A DNA stretch of 64,000 bases from Vibrio sp. 10N.286.49.B3 (lineage in GTDB: Bacteria > Pseudomonadota > Gammaproteobacteria > Enterobacterales > Vibrionaceae): the NCBI RefSeq assembly GCF_002873395.1, contig NZ_MCUV01000035.1:41121-105120 (forward strand). The letters run 5' to 3'. The notes beneath the pieces are model-generated. The model was given only the letters and a program-made list of their open reading frames with translations, had not been told where the DNA came from and did no database searches. How positions within the stretch are numbered: position 1 is the first letter of the stretch; every line of letters starts with the position of its first letter. Positions 1-8,721 of this stretch are shown one piece after another. Made by a program: the position numbers and the translations under genes.

Positions 1-152
1 GGCTCTGGCTCTGGCTCTGGCAAGGAGGCTAAAACATCTGCCATATCTTGCGCTAGCTCTATTTGGGGTTCAAGTGCACTATCATCAAGTAAATCGGTAA
101 AGTAATCATCTAATGCCTGTTCACTCGACAGTACATGATGGCTATTGTTCAT
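1..152 (-). CDS. parP: ParP, CheW-like chemotaxis array protein (N-terminal fragment)
   Basis: Only the first 50 codons are in the window; the gene runs off the left edge. The start ATG (complement of 150-152) lies inside the end of parC, an 11-base overlap that implies translational coupling. The visible part is an acidic, poorly conserved N-terminal extension (MNNSHHVLSSEQALDDYFTD onwards) leading into a Pro-Glu repeat at the edge, as expected before the C-terminal CheW-like domain. In Vibrio, ParP binds ParC and CheA and holds chemotaxis arrays at the pole. The identification rests on position after cheB-parC plus the N-terminal character, because the CheW-like domain itself is not visible. 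Confidence 0.72.
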   Translation of the reverse strand, partial: MNNSHHVLSSEQALDDYFTDLLDDSALEPQIELAQDMADVLASLPEPEPE

Positions 153-921
153 TGATGGCCAACCTTTCAAGATGAATTAACAATTGCTTATAGGCAAAAA
201 CGCCTCGACTACCTGCTGCAAAATGAGAAACGGGTAAACGCTTTAAACTGGCATCTCGAAACTTAGTATCAATCGGAACGGCAGAATTCCAAACTTGACC
301 GGGATAATCTTGCTTTAGTTGCGTTAGCGTTTCGAGTGAAGCGCGAGTTCGCTTATCGTACATCGTAGGCACAATCGTTACGCTAAAAGGCTTTTGACGA
401 GATTTTTGCATAATCGATAATGTACGGATCATACGCTCTAAACCTTTCATTGCTAGAAATTCTGTTTGAACAGGGATAAGAATGCGATCGCTTGCTGCTA
501 GGGCATTAACCATCATCACTCCTAAAATAGGAGGGCAGTCAATAAGAACATAGTCATAATGATTTTGTAGCGCTTTGAGTGCACGCTTTAAAATCAGCCC
601 CATGCCACTGCGATTCCCCATAACACGATCAAGGGTCGCCAAGGACATGTGAGCTGGAATAATATCGATACCTTCGACATCCGTTTCAATAACAAGAGGG
701 GCTACGGTCTGAGTCGTAAATTCATTTAGTTGGAACAAATCAAATAAGCTCGCAGGAACGCTGTCTGAATCTAAACCAAGATAGGTGGTCAGTGAGCCAT
801 GAGGATCGGTATCTACCAATAAAACTTTATGCCCTTTTTGGCTAAGTAAACCGGCTAATGTTACTGTGCTTGTTGTTTTACCAACACCGCCTTTTTGATT
901 TGCTACACTCCACACGATCAT
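142..921 (-). CDS. parC: ParC, ParA-like ATPase placing chemotaxis arrays at the pole
   Basis: This 259-residue protein is a ParA/Soj/MinD-type ATPase. A deviant Walker A motif (QKGGVGKTT, residues 9-17) opens the protein, followed by the VDTDPHGS Walker A-prime segment near residue 36 and the LIDCPP Walker B near residue 125. Gene order cheA-cheB-parA-like-cheW-like is the Vibrio arrangement in which this ATPase is ParC, which recruits chemotaxis clusters to the old pole and segregates them at division. It is not the chromosome-partition ParA, since no parB or rRNA/gid context is present. It follows cheB by two bases and overlaps parP, so the three are probably one transcript. Confidence 0.9.
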   Translation of the reverse strand: MIVWSVANQKGGVGKTTSTVTLAGLLSQKGHKVLLVDTDPHGSLTTYLGLDSDSVPASLFDLFQLNEFTTQTVAPLVIETDVEGIDIIPAHMSLATLDRVMGNRSGMGLILKRALKALQNHYDYVLIDCPPILGVMMVNALAASDRILIPVQTEFLAMKGLERMIRTLSIMQKSRQKPFSVTIVPTMYDKRTRASLETLTQLKQDYPGQVWNSAVPIDTKFRDASLKRLPVSHFAAGSRGVFAYKQLLIHLERLAINEQ

Positions 922-923
922 TT

Positions 924-2057
924 TTATAAACCCTTAGCCAAACTAACTTCAACCAAAATACGCTCAGCTATACGCTCTAGTGGTAAACTTTCTGATGAAA
1001 TGCCAACTTTCGCTACTGCTTGTGGCATACCATAAACAACGCAACTCTCTTCATTTTGCGCCCAAACGGTGGAACCAGCCGCTTTTAACATACGCGCACC
1101 TTCTCGACCATCTGCGCCCATACCGGTCAAAACCATTGATAATACTTTATCTTGATAAACCTTCGCTGCTGAACCAAATGTCACATCAACACAAGGTTTA
1201 TAATTCATCCGCTCTCCGCCATCAATAATGCGCAGCTTACTTAAGCTTGAACGCCCTTCAACCATCATTTGCATACCGCCAGGGGCTAAATAAGCCACAC
1301 CAGGACGCAGTACGTCACCATCACTTGCCTCTTTCACCTGAATTCGACACAGTGAGTTTAAGCGACTAGCAAATGCCGCCGTAAAAGTCGCGGGCATGTG
1401 CTGAATTAACAATATTGGATGGGGATAATTAGCCGGTAGCTGCGTTAGAATTTTCTGCAGTGCAACCGGCCCCCCCGTCGAAGTGCCAATCGCAGTTAAT
1501 TGATACCTTTTGCCACTAGCTTTAAATTTTGCAATGCGACTGATTGAAGGCGCCTGAATGGTAGACTTCTCACTTGCAAGTGATTTTTGCTCAAAGCGAG
1601 ATGTCGTTTTATTTGTGGCTATCGGTTTAACAGGTACGCTACGTCGACGCATAAAAAGGCGACGCGTGGCGATTTGTAGCACCCTCTGCTGAAGTAAATT
1701 TATCGCCTCTTCTCGATTACGGGCAATATCTTCAAATTTTTTCGGTAAAAAATCGAGTGCTCCGGCATCAAGTGCTTCAAGCGTTGCTTTTGCTCCATCA
1801 CTAGTTAGCGATGAAAACATTAAAATAGGCGTTGGATTGCTGCGCATGATTTCACGCACAGCAGAGATCCCATCCATAACAGGCATCTCTATATCCATAG
1901 TAATAACGTCAGGCTTCAGTCGTTGAACCTTCTCTAGCGCATCTTTACCATTAATTGCAACATCGATAACTTCAAGTCGAGCTTCTGCATTAATTATTTC
2001 ACTAACTCGGCGACGAAAAAAACTTGAATCATCAACGACTAAAACTTTAACTGTCAT
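924..2057 (-). CDS. cheB: CheB, chemoreceptor methylesterase/deamidase
   Basis: This 377-residue response regulator removes methyl groups from glutamates of chemoreceptors and deamidates glutamines, giving adaptation. The receiver domain (about 1-120) has acidic DD at 9-10, phospho-acceptor Asp55 in TMDIEMP, and a conserved Lys in LPKKFED. A long basic linker (about 125-185) leads to the esterase domain, whose catalytic triad is visible as Ser193 in GTSTGG, His220 in IQHMP and Asp316 in GMGADG. It is encoded 13 bases after cheA, which phosphorylates it. The linker is somewhat longer than in enteric CheB. Confidence 0.96.
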   Translation of the reverse strand: MTVKVLVVDDSSFFRRRVSEIINAEARLEVIDVAINGKDALEKVQRLKPDVITMDIEMPVMDGISAVREIMRSNPTPILMFSSLTSDGAKATLEALDAGALDFLPKKFEDIARNREEAINLLQQRVLQIATRRLFMRRRSVPVKPIATNKTTSRFEQKSLASEKSTIQAPSISRIAKFKASGKRYQLTAIGTSTGGPVALQKILTQLPANYPHPILLIQHMPATFTAAFASRLNSLCRIQVKEASDGDVLRPGVAYLAPGGMQMMVEGRSSLSKLRIIDGGERMNYKPCVDVTFGSAAKVYQDKVLSMVLTGMGADGREGARMLKAAGSTVWAQNEESCVVYGMPQAVAKVGISSESLPLERIAERILVEVSLAKGL

Positions 2058-2070
2058 ATAAGCCCTTTAG

Positions 2071-4362
2071 TTAAATACGCGAACCTGCAGCATACTGTTT
2101 CAATAAGTCTGGCACATCAAGTATTAGCGCTATATGACCATCACTGGTAATGGTTGCCCCAGCCATACCTGGCGTACCTTGCAGAAGCTTATCTAGTGGC
2201 TTAATCACCACTTCTTCTTGACCAATTAAGGTATCCACAACAAAACCAACACGCTGGCTACCAATTTGAACAATAACCACATGCCCATGACCTTGACGAG
2301 AGGCGACTTGCTCAGCTTTTGGTGCTAACCAATTTTGCAAATAAAACAGTGGTATCGACTTATCTCTAACAATAATCGTCAGTTGCCCATCGACAACATT
2401 AGTTCGGCTTAAGTCAAGGTGGAAAATTTCATTCACTGATGCTAAAGGTAAAGCAAAGGGGTGATCTGCAACACCAACCATTAACGTTGGCAAGATCGCT
2501 AATGTCAAAGGGACTTTAATGGTGATTTTGGTCCCTTTACCAAGCTCTGAATCAATATCAATTGAACCATTCAAACCATTAATCGCGGTATTAACAACGT
2601 CCATACCTACGCCACGACCAGAGATGTCGGATATCTTCTCTTTACTTGAAAAACCAGGGGCAAAAATTAGGTTAAAGCATTCTTTATCGGTTAAACGTGA
2701 TGCGGCATCTTCATCCATAATACCGCGTTTAACGGCAATACCACGTAATACATCAGGGTCCATTCCACCGCCATCATCAACAATAGCAAGTAAGATATGA
2801 TCACCTTCTTGAGATGCCGATAAAATTACTTTACCGGTTCTAGGCTTACCATTTTCAACGCGCACCTCTGGCATCTCAATACCATGGTCAACGGAGTTAC
2901 GTACTAAGTGAATAAGGGGATCGGCTAATGCTTCAACCAAGTTTTTATCTAAATCAGTATCTTCACCACGCATCTCTAACAAAATATCTTTATTGAGGCT
3001 ACGAGCAAGATCACGAACAACTCGCGGGAAACGGCCAAATACTTTTTTGATCGGCTGCATGCGGGTTTTCATTACCGCACCTTGCAGATCGGCAGTAACG
3101 ACATCTAAATTTGAGACCGCTTTTTCCATCTCTTCATCGTTACTATTAAGTCCTAAACTCACCAAACGGTTACGCACGAGAACAAGCTCACCAACCATAT
3201 TCATGATCGTGTCAAGTGTTGAGGTATCAACACGAACACTCGCTTCCGCCTGCTTTTTAACCACAGGTGTTGCTTTTGCCGTTTCTACAACAGCAGGCGC
3301 TAAGGGTTCAAGAGCAGTAACAGGCTCAGGTGTCACAGATTTTGCGGAGGCCACAGCTGGAACTGAAGCTGGAGTAAAGTTTTGCGCCGCAGGTTTTGTT
3401 GCAACGTCCAACTCTTCAGGGCTTGGGCCATTGCCAGCACCATGTAGCTGATCAAGCAGACGCTCAAATTCTTCGTCTGTCATCAGATCATCATTACTAT
3501 CTGATGATACCGCAGGTATTGCTGGCAGTGGTGGTGGCGTAACCGAAGATGTTGAAGAGGCAGGGCTATTACCGACACCATGCAACTCATCTAACAACTT
3601 TTCAAATTCATCATCGGTTATATCACCACTGTTTGAAGCGCTTGCCACACTTGGCGCGACCACAGGGGAGCTACCCGGCGCAGAACCAGGGGCACTTCCC
3701 TTACCATGTAGCTCATCAAGTAACTTTTCAAACTCATCATCAGTAATATCTGCGTTTTCCGTGCAAACCTCTGGAGAAGGCTTGACTGCGCGAGTTTGAT
3801 TAGAGATTGCGCTTGGTGCGCCGCCTTTACCATGCAATTCATCAAGTAGCTTTTCAAACTCATCTTGAGAAATGTCATCAATTGAGCTATTCACGACATT
3901 AGTTGTCACAGGCTCAATAATAGGCACAACGGCTGCCGCTGGGGTCGGTACCACCGCTGGGATATCTTGTGACTCAGGCTGACATAAGCGATGTAACTCA
4001 TCGAGTAAGTATTGCTCAGCGGGTTGCGGCTGAGTACCGTCTTGGACTGCTTGAAACTGCATATTTACAGTATCTAACGCACGTAGCATGGTATCCATCA
4101 ACGCTGGCGTTACGCTTCGCTTACCTGTGCGAAGAATATCAAAGACATTTTCAGCACCATGACAGGTATCGACAAGCTCTGATAAAGATAAAAACCCTGC
4201 ACCACCTTTTACCGTATGGAAACCACGGAAAATAGCATTAAGTAACTCTTTATCGCCTGGGTTATTTTCCAGCTCAACTAACTGTTCAGATAACAGCTCT
4301 AAGATCTCTCCAGCTTCGACTAAAAAATCCTGCAGAATATCTTCATCTAATTCATAGCTCAT
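2071..4362 (-). CDS. cheA: CheA, chemotaxis histidine kinase
   Basis: This 763-residue kinase couples chemoreceptors to CheY and CheB. The P1 phosphotransfer domain (1-125) carries His49 in FRGFHTVKGG. The stretch 130-385 has no recognisable P2 CheY-binding domain; it is Pro/Ala/Ser-rich and holds four copies of a DDEFEKLLDELHG-type motif. After it come P3 dimerisation (about 386-450), the P4 ATPase (N box HLVRNSVDHG, G1 DDGGGMD, G2 GRGVGMDVV) and the C-terminal CheW-like P5 domain. In Vibrio the region between P1 and P3 contains the LID segment that contacts ParP, whose gene lies downstream. Translation of cheB is probably coupled. Confidence 0.97.
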   Translation of the reverse strand: MSYELDEDILQDFLVEAGEILELLSEQLVELENNPGDKELLNAIFRGFHTVKGGAGFLSLSELVDTCHGAENVFDILRTGKRSVTPALMDTMLRALDTVNMQFQAVQDGTQPQPAEQYLLDELHRLCQPESQDIPAVVPTPAAAVVPIIEPVTTNVVNSSIDDISQDEFEKLLDELHGKGGAPSAISNQTRAVKPSPEVCTENADITDDEFEKLLDELHGKGSAPGSAPGSSPVVAPSVASASNSGDITDDEFEKLLDELHGVGNSPASSTSSVTPPPLPAIPAVSSDSNDDLMTDEEFERLLDQLHGAGNGPSPEELDVATKPAAQNFTPASVPAVASAKSVTPEPVTALEPLAPAVVETAKATPVVKKQAEASVRVDTSTLDTIMNMVGELVLVRNRLVSLGLNSNDEEMEKAVSNLDVVTADLQGAVMKTRMQPIKKVFGRFPRVVRDLARSLNKDILLEMRGEDTDLDKNLVEALADPLIHLVRNSVDHGIEMPEVRVENGKPRTGKVILSASQEGDHILLAIVDDGGGMDPDVLRGIAVKRGIMDEDAASRLTDKECFNLIFAPGFSSKEKISDISGRGVGMDVVNTAINGLNGSIDIDSELGKGTKITIKVPLTLAILPTLMVGVADHPFALPLASVNEIFHLDLSRTNVVDGQLTIIVRDKSIPLFYLQNWLAPKAEQVASRQGHGHVVIVQIGSQRVGFVVDTLIGQEEVVIKPLDKLLQGTPGMAGATITSDGHIALILDVPDLLKQYAAGSRI
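3433..3882 (-). repeat. Four tandem acidic helix repeats within cheA
   Basis: CheA residues about 161-180, 205-222, 247-264 and 291-310 carry four copies of an [ST]xDEFExLLDxLHGxG motif, spaced about 42-44 residues apart and separated by Pro/Ala/Ser linkers. The DNA repeats too, though synonymous positions differ, so this is an old and selected array and not a fresh duplication. A similar EQYLLDELHRL segment ends the P1 domain near residue 117. Function is inferred: each motif looks like an amphipathic acidic helix suited to bind ParP, CheY or CheZ. Confidence 0.85.
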
Positions 4363-4371
4363 ACATCATCC

Positions 4372-5091
4372 TTAAAATCCAAGACTGGATAATAAATCAT
4401 CGACTTCGTCCTGCGATGAAACAGCATCCTCACGCAACTCAGGGTGCATTATTGGTCCCTCGGCAGCAATTGGCACTTTTTTATCTTCGACGATATTACT
4501 GATTGGCTGCTCACCACTAAATACGGTTAATATCTCAACTAAACGTCCTTCAACTTCACTCACTAAAGTGATAACTCGACGAATAATCTGCCCTGTTAAA
4601 TCTTGAAAGTCTTGAGCCATCAAAATATCCGTAAGCTGACTTTTTAGCTGAGTGCTATCACCTTCAACTTGCGTTAATAAGTGATCAATGCGATGGCACA
4701 GAGCTTTAAATTCACTCAATTCAATGCGGCCATGCATCAGTTCATTCCATTGCGGTCTAACCTGCTGCAACCCATTATTGAGGTTATCAGCGATTGGTAA
4801 GCAATAATCAACGGCATCCATTGTCTTATTTGCAGCAATTTCTGTTTTATCAATCACATATTGAAGGCGGTCTTTTGCTTCAGGAATATCATCATTCGTA
4901 ATTTCGATCATTCGTTGATCTAAATTAAATTGCACTAACGAGTCGTGTATATCACGGGTTAAAGCACCAATTTCTTGTATCATTGGATTTTTAGGTCCCT
5001 CATACACCGCAGTTACAAGGGCATTGGCTTCCTGTTGCTTATTATTCTCGAGTAGTTCAACGAGTTCTTTGGCTTGCTCTAATGAAATCAT
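4372..5091 (-). CDS. cheZ: CheZ, CheY-phosphate phosphatase
   Basis: CheZ accelerates dephosphorylation of CheY-P. The ATG at 5091 (MISLEQAKELVELL) gives 239 residues and has an AAGG ribosome site about ten bases upstream; an in-frame GTG 21 bases earlier is less likely. The protein is largely helical, with the catalytic Gln region DFQDLTGQIIRRV about two thirds along. The C-terminal DEVDDLLSSLGF resembles the helix that docks on CheY and, curiously, also resembles the repeats in the neighbouring CheA. It lies between cheY and cheA in the fliA-che operon. Confidence 0.95.
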   Translation of the reverse strand: MISLEQAKELVELLENNKQQEANALVTAVYEGPKNPMIQEIGALTRDIHDSLVQFNLDQRMIEITNDDIPEAKDRLQYVIDKTEIAANKTMDAVDYCLPIADNLNNGLQQVRPQWNELMHGRIELSEFKALCHRIDHLLTQVEGDSTQLKSQLTDILMAQDFQDLTGQIIRRVITLVSEVEGRLVEILTVFSGEQPISNIVEDKKVPIAAEGPIMHPELREDAVSSQDEVDDLLSSLGF

Positions 5092-5155
5092 GACAAATAG
5101 ACCTTTATCCACGCCAAATATATTATTCGCGGATTATTTAACCTCAAATAAAAAC

Positions 5156-5548
5156 TTATAAACGCTCAAATATCTTCTCAAGCTTTTCTTTTAAGGTCGC
5201 AGCAGTAAATGGTTTCACAATATAACCATTCACTCCAGCTTGAGCGGCTTCTATAATTTGCTCACGCTTTGCTTCCGCTGTGATCATCAGAACGGGTAGG
5301 TGCTTTAAATTCGCATCTGAACGTATATGTTTTAATAAATCAATACCTTGCATTCCTGGCATATTCCAGTCAGTCACAACGAAATCAAACTCGCCTTTTT
5401 TAAGCATAGGAAGTGCTGTTAACCCATCGTCGGCTTCTTGAGTATTATTAAAACCTAAATCTCGAAGTAAGTTTTTTACGATGCGTCGCATTGTTGAAAA
5501 GTCATCAACAATAAGGATTTTCATATTTTTGTTCAAAATGGCCTCCAC
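5156..5548 (-). CDS. cheY: CheY, chemotaxis response regulator
   Basis: This single receiver domain of 130 residues binds the flagellar switch protein FliM when phosphorylated by CheA. Conserved residues are visible: Asp15/Asp16 for metal, phospho-acceptor Asp60 (VTDWNMPG), Thr90 (MITAEAK) and Lys112 (IVKPFT). The N-terminal extension MEAILNKN matches the flagellar-cluster CheY of Vibrio (CheY-3 type in V. cholerae), which is the one that controls motor rotation. It lies immediately after fliA. Confidence 0.97.
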   Translation of the reverse strand: MEAILNKNMKILIVDDFSTMRRIVKNLLRDLGFNNTQEADDGLTALPMLKKGEFDFVVTDWNMPGMQGIDLLKHIRSDANLKHLPVLMITAEAKREQIIEAAQAGVNGYIVKPFTAATLKEKLEKIFERL

Positions 5549-5568
5549 TGAAATTCAAAATCAGTGTA

Positions 5569-6303
5569 TTAGTCGTTTTGTGTCCAAGCACTTAATTTAG
5601 TGCGAAGACGCTGCATTGATTGGCTTAATATTTGGCTAACACGAGATTCGCTTACACCTAATACTTCACCAATTTCCTTCAAATTTAATTCTTCGTCATA
5701 ATAAAGCGATAAAACTAATGCTTCACGTTCCGGCAGTTGTTTAATCGAAGCAACCAAAGCTTGACGAAAAGCTTCATCTGCGACCCCTTTAAAAGGGATA
5801 TTCTCATCTTCATTATCATCAGGGGCAATAGAGTCATCCGAGATACCGAGATCTTCTATACCAACCAGTCTTGAGCTATTAATATCAGTAAGTGCGCTGT
5901 GATATTGCGCTAAACTCATCCCCATATGCTGAGCAACCTCAGCGTCTGTTGGATCGCGATTTAGTTGATTTTCTAATTCGCTGATTGCTACATTAATCTC
6001 TCTATTATTCTTATGCACTGAACGAGGAACCCAGTCTCCTCGTCTAATTTCATCTAACATGGCACCACGGATTCGGATACCTGCATATGTTTCAAAACTT
6101 GCGCCTTTACTACCATCATAGTTTTGTTGTGCTTCAATCAAACCGATCATTCCAGCTTGGATCAAATCATCGACAAGTACACTCGGAGGCAGTCGCCCAA
6201 GCAAATGATGAGCGATACGCTTAACCAGCACTGAATACTTTTCAATAAATGCGGTCTGGCTATTGAGCCGAGCATGCTGATTATATGTAAGCGGCTTATT
6301 CAC
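5569..6303 (-). CDS. fliA: FliA, flagellar sigma factor 28
   Basis: This 244-residue sigma-70-family protein directs RNA polymerase to late flagellar promoters. Region 2 includes DDLIQAGMIGLIEA and SFETYAGIRIRGAMLDEIR, region 3 follows the RGDWVPRS segment, and region 4 near the C-terminus has the helix-turn-helix LKEIGEVLGVSESRVSQI. Its targets in this window are probably the three flagellin promoters of the TAAA-N15-GCCGATAA type. It overlaps flhG by eight bases, so translation is coupled. Activity is presumably held back by FlgM, which is not in the window. Confidence 0.97.
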   Translation of the reverse strand: MNKPLTYNQHARLNSQTAFIEKYSVLVKRIAHHLLGRLPPSVLVDDLIQAGMIGLIEAQQNYDGSKGASFETYAGIRIRGAMLDEIRRGDWVPRSVHKNNREINVAISELENQLNRDPTDAEVAQHMGMSLAQYHSALTDINSSRLVGIEDLGISDDSIAPDDNEDENIPFKGVADEAFRQALVASIKQLPEREALVLSLYYDEELNLKEIGEVLGVSESRVSQILSQSMQRLRTKLSAWTQND

Positions 6304-7183
6304 CGAATGGTTCCTCTACAAACGTTGGTCGATTCACTAATCGCTCAACAAAAAACTCTAAGTGCCCTGTTGGTGTTTTTGGTATTGGCCAAGTCAATGC
6401 CTTATTTGCTAATGAGTTAATCGCTAATGCTGCTGGTGAACGTGGAAAAGCATCAACTACAATTTTTTGTCTTTTTACTGCTTGACGCACTTTATCATCT
6501 AATGGGATGCACGCGACGAGCTCAAGGCTAACATTTAGAAATCGCTCTGTGACTAAGGTCAACTTTGCGAACAATTCTCGCCCTTCGCGATAGCTTCTGA
6601 CCATATTTGCAACAATTTTAAAACGTTGCACTTGGTGTTGACGGCTTAATAATTTAATCAAAGCATAAGCATCTGTAATAGATGTTGGTTCATCACACAC
6701 GACCACAACCACATCTTGGGCTGCACGAGAAAAGCTGATAACCATATCAGAAATACCAGCAGCAGTATCAATAAGAAGAATATCCATCTCATCTTCTAGG
6801 CTACCAAAAGCACGAATTAACCCTGCATGCTGCGCGTGCGAAAGCTCCGTCATACTTTGCGTGCCTGACGTGGCTGGTATAATTTTAATACCGTGTGGAC
6901 CTTCAACAATCGCGTCTTTTAATTCACACTCACCCGCTAAGACATGCCCTAGGTTACGCTTTGAACGAATACCCAGCATGATATCAATATTGGCTAAGCC
7001 AAGATCGGCATCGAGAACCATCACTTTCTTACCTTGACGAGCCATGCTAATTGCTAAGCCAAGTGTGACGTTCGACTTGCCAACACCACCTTTACCTCCC
7101 GTTACAGCAATAACTTTGGTTAACGATGGTTGAGTTAAACGGCGTAGACCGCTTGCTTGATCATATATTGTATTATCAATCAT
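6296..7183 (-). CDS. flhG: FlhG (FleN), MinD-like ATPase limiting flagellar number
   Basis: FlhG is a 295-residue SIMIBI-class ATPase that restrains flagellar number, acting against FlhF and in some species on FlrA/FleQ. The N-terminus carries DQASGLRRL (about residues 8-16), the segment that activates the FlhF GTPase. A deviant Walker A (TGGKGGVGKSN) follows, then LDADLGLANID and the LLIDTAAG Walker B. Hydrophobic C-terminal helices could bind membrane. It lies between flhF and fliA in one operon. Confidence 0.95.
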   Translation of the reverse strand: MIDNTIYDQASGLRRLTQPSLTKVIAVTGGKGGVGKSNVTLGLAISMARQGKKVMVLDADLGLANIDIMLGIRSKRNLGHVLAGECELKDAIVEGPHGIKIIPATSGTQSMTELSHAQHAGLIRAFGSLEDEMDILLIDTAAGISDMVISFSRAAQDVVVVVCDEPTSITDAYALIKLLSRQHQVQRFKIVANMVRSYREGRELFAKLTLVTERFLNVSLELVACIPLDDKVRQAVKRQKIVVDAFPRSPAALAINSLANKALTWPIPKTPTGHLEFFVERLVNRPTFVEEPFGE

Positions 7184-7195
7184 ATTTATCGTCGC

Positions 7196-8689
7196 CTAAA
7201 GTCCTTCGGAATCACTGTTCCAATAATGAGGTTCATTTTCTGTCGACTTTTCCAACAACTCATTAGCCTTAGCTATCAAATACTTTGGCTGAGCAATCAC
7301 GATGTCTTCAGGTACACGTTGTCCATTCGCTATATAAGCAACGGGTAAGGCATTTTGCACAACAACACTGATAAACTCACCAAGACTTAATGACTCATCG
7401 AGCTTAGTTAAAATACAGCCTGATAAAGGAATACGTCTAAAGTGTTCTATGGTTTCTTGCAGTACTTGTCGCTGAGCGGTCGCAGGTAAAACTAGGTAGC
7501 TATGGATAACTTCACCGCTATCTTGCATCAAAGTGTCGAGCTGTTCGGATAAGCGAACATCTCTTTGTCCCATACCAGCAGTATCAACTAAAACCAAACG
7601 CCTATTACGCAACTGGTATAATACATCGGCGAGTTCCTCTGAATCTTTAGCGACTCGCACAGGGCAACCCATAATTCGACCATAAATAGAGAGTTGCTCA
7701 TGCGCACCAATTCTATAACTGTCAGTGGTAACCAAAGCGACATTATCTGCGCCATATTCCATCGCTGCACGTGCCGCAAGCTTAGCAACCGTCGTCGTTT
7801 TTCCAACGCCTGTAGGGCCAAGTAACGCAACAACTCCACCACGCTTAAGAATATCTTTTTGCGTAATGCTGATTTGATCAGAAACTAAAGCTAACAGTGC
7901 TTTCCAGGCCTTCGCTGGTTGCGTATCTTCTGGAATATAGCAAGCCATTTGATCGGCAAATTCAGGCGAAAACCCCATGCGCTCAAGACGTTTGATAAGC
8001 ATGGCTCTTAGCGGCTCTCTACGTTCGACCTCTTGCCACATTAACCCAGATACCTGATGCTCTAGTAAGCGACGAATCGAATTCATCTCTTCACGCATCA
8101 ATTCCATATCTTGGTTTGGTAGCGCTTTGGGCTCAGGCTCTCGATAACGGTCATAACGAGTAGGATCTAACTTAGGGCTAGGTCTATCAACTCGGCGATC
8201 TTCTGCAATCAACTTAGCTAACCCAGCTTGCTTCTCTTGATGAGGAGTGAGCGAAGTTTGGCTGTTTTGTTTCCTTGATGCTGCCTGACGGTTAAGTAGT
8301 GCCGATAAAGAATCATTTTTGCCTGGCGTATCTTCTTCTTGTTCCTGGTCACTACTGTACTGCTTAAGCATATTGGCAAAGCGCTTGGTCATTGAGTGAG
8401 AACCTTGCTCTCCTCTCTGCAAGCTAACCTTGTCATCATCAAGCGAGCGATGTGCTGAGCGAGTACTTGCCGTCGTAGAGCTCGACATTTGAGTGTACTC
8501 ATTACGCACAGGACTCGTTGGAGCTCGTGAGGGAAGTGCTTTTGTTGGCTCACCGTCGACAGCAGCCACAATTTCAACCCCACCAGCGACTTTTTTATTT
8601 GACATGATCACTGCATCCGCCCCAAGTTCTTCTTTAACTTGAAGCAGAGCAGAACGCATATCTTTGGCAAAAAATCGTTTAATTTTCAA
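7196..8689 (-). CDS. flhF: FlhF, SRP-type GTPase selecting the polar flagellar site
   Basis: This 497-residue protein is the SRP-family GTPase that marks the cell pole for flagellar assembly. A short conserved B-domain start (MKIKRFFAKDMRSALLQVKE) is followed by a long variable, Ser/Gln/Arg-rich stretch (about 70-215). Then come the helical N domain and the G domain with P-loop LLGPTGVGKTTTVAKLA, G3 LVDTAGMGQRD and G4 LTKLDE. It is encoded 33 bases after flhA and before flhG, its activating partner. Confidence 0.96.
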   Translation of the reverse strand: MKIKRFFAKDMRSALLQVKEELGADAVIMSNKKVAGGVEIVAAVDGEPTKALPSRAPTSPVRNEYTQMSSSTTASTRSAHRSLDDDKVSLQRGEQGSHSMTKRFANMLKQYSSDQEQEEDTPGKNDSLSALLNRQAASRKQNSQTSLTPHQEKQAGLAKLIAEDRRVDRPSPKLDPTRYDRYREPEPKALPNQDMELMREEMNSIRRLLEHQVSGLMWQEVERREPLRAMLIKRLERMGFSPEFADQMACYIPEDTQPAKAWKALLALVSDQISITQKDILKRGGVVALLGPTGVGKTTTVAKLAARAAMEYGADNVALVTTDSYRIGAHEQLSIYGRIMGCPVRVAKDSEELADVLYQLRNRRLVLVDTAGMGQRDVRLSEQLDTLMQDSGEVIHSYLVLPATAQRQVLQETIEHFRRIPLSGCILTKLDESLSLGEFISVVVQNALPVAYIANGQRVPEDIVIAQPKYLIAKANELLEKSTENEPHYWNSDSEGL

Positions 8690-8721
8690 TTAAGAGTCCA
8701 TTGTCATTAAAAAAGGGGTTA

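Noticed and set aside
2993..3451. 152-codon open frame on the plus strand inside cheA
   Set aside because: It is a shadow of cheA, whose domains and codon pattern are clear on the minus strand; no ribosome site and no protein family resemblance.
3433..3882. Regularly spaced DNA repeats that could suggest a CRISPR array
   Set aside because: Units are coding, in frame with cheA, diverge at synonymous positions, and spacers are Pro/Ala/Ser codons; no cas genes are near.
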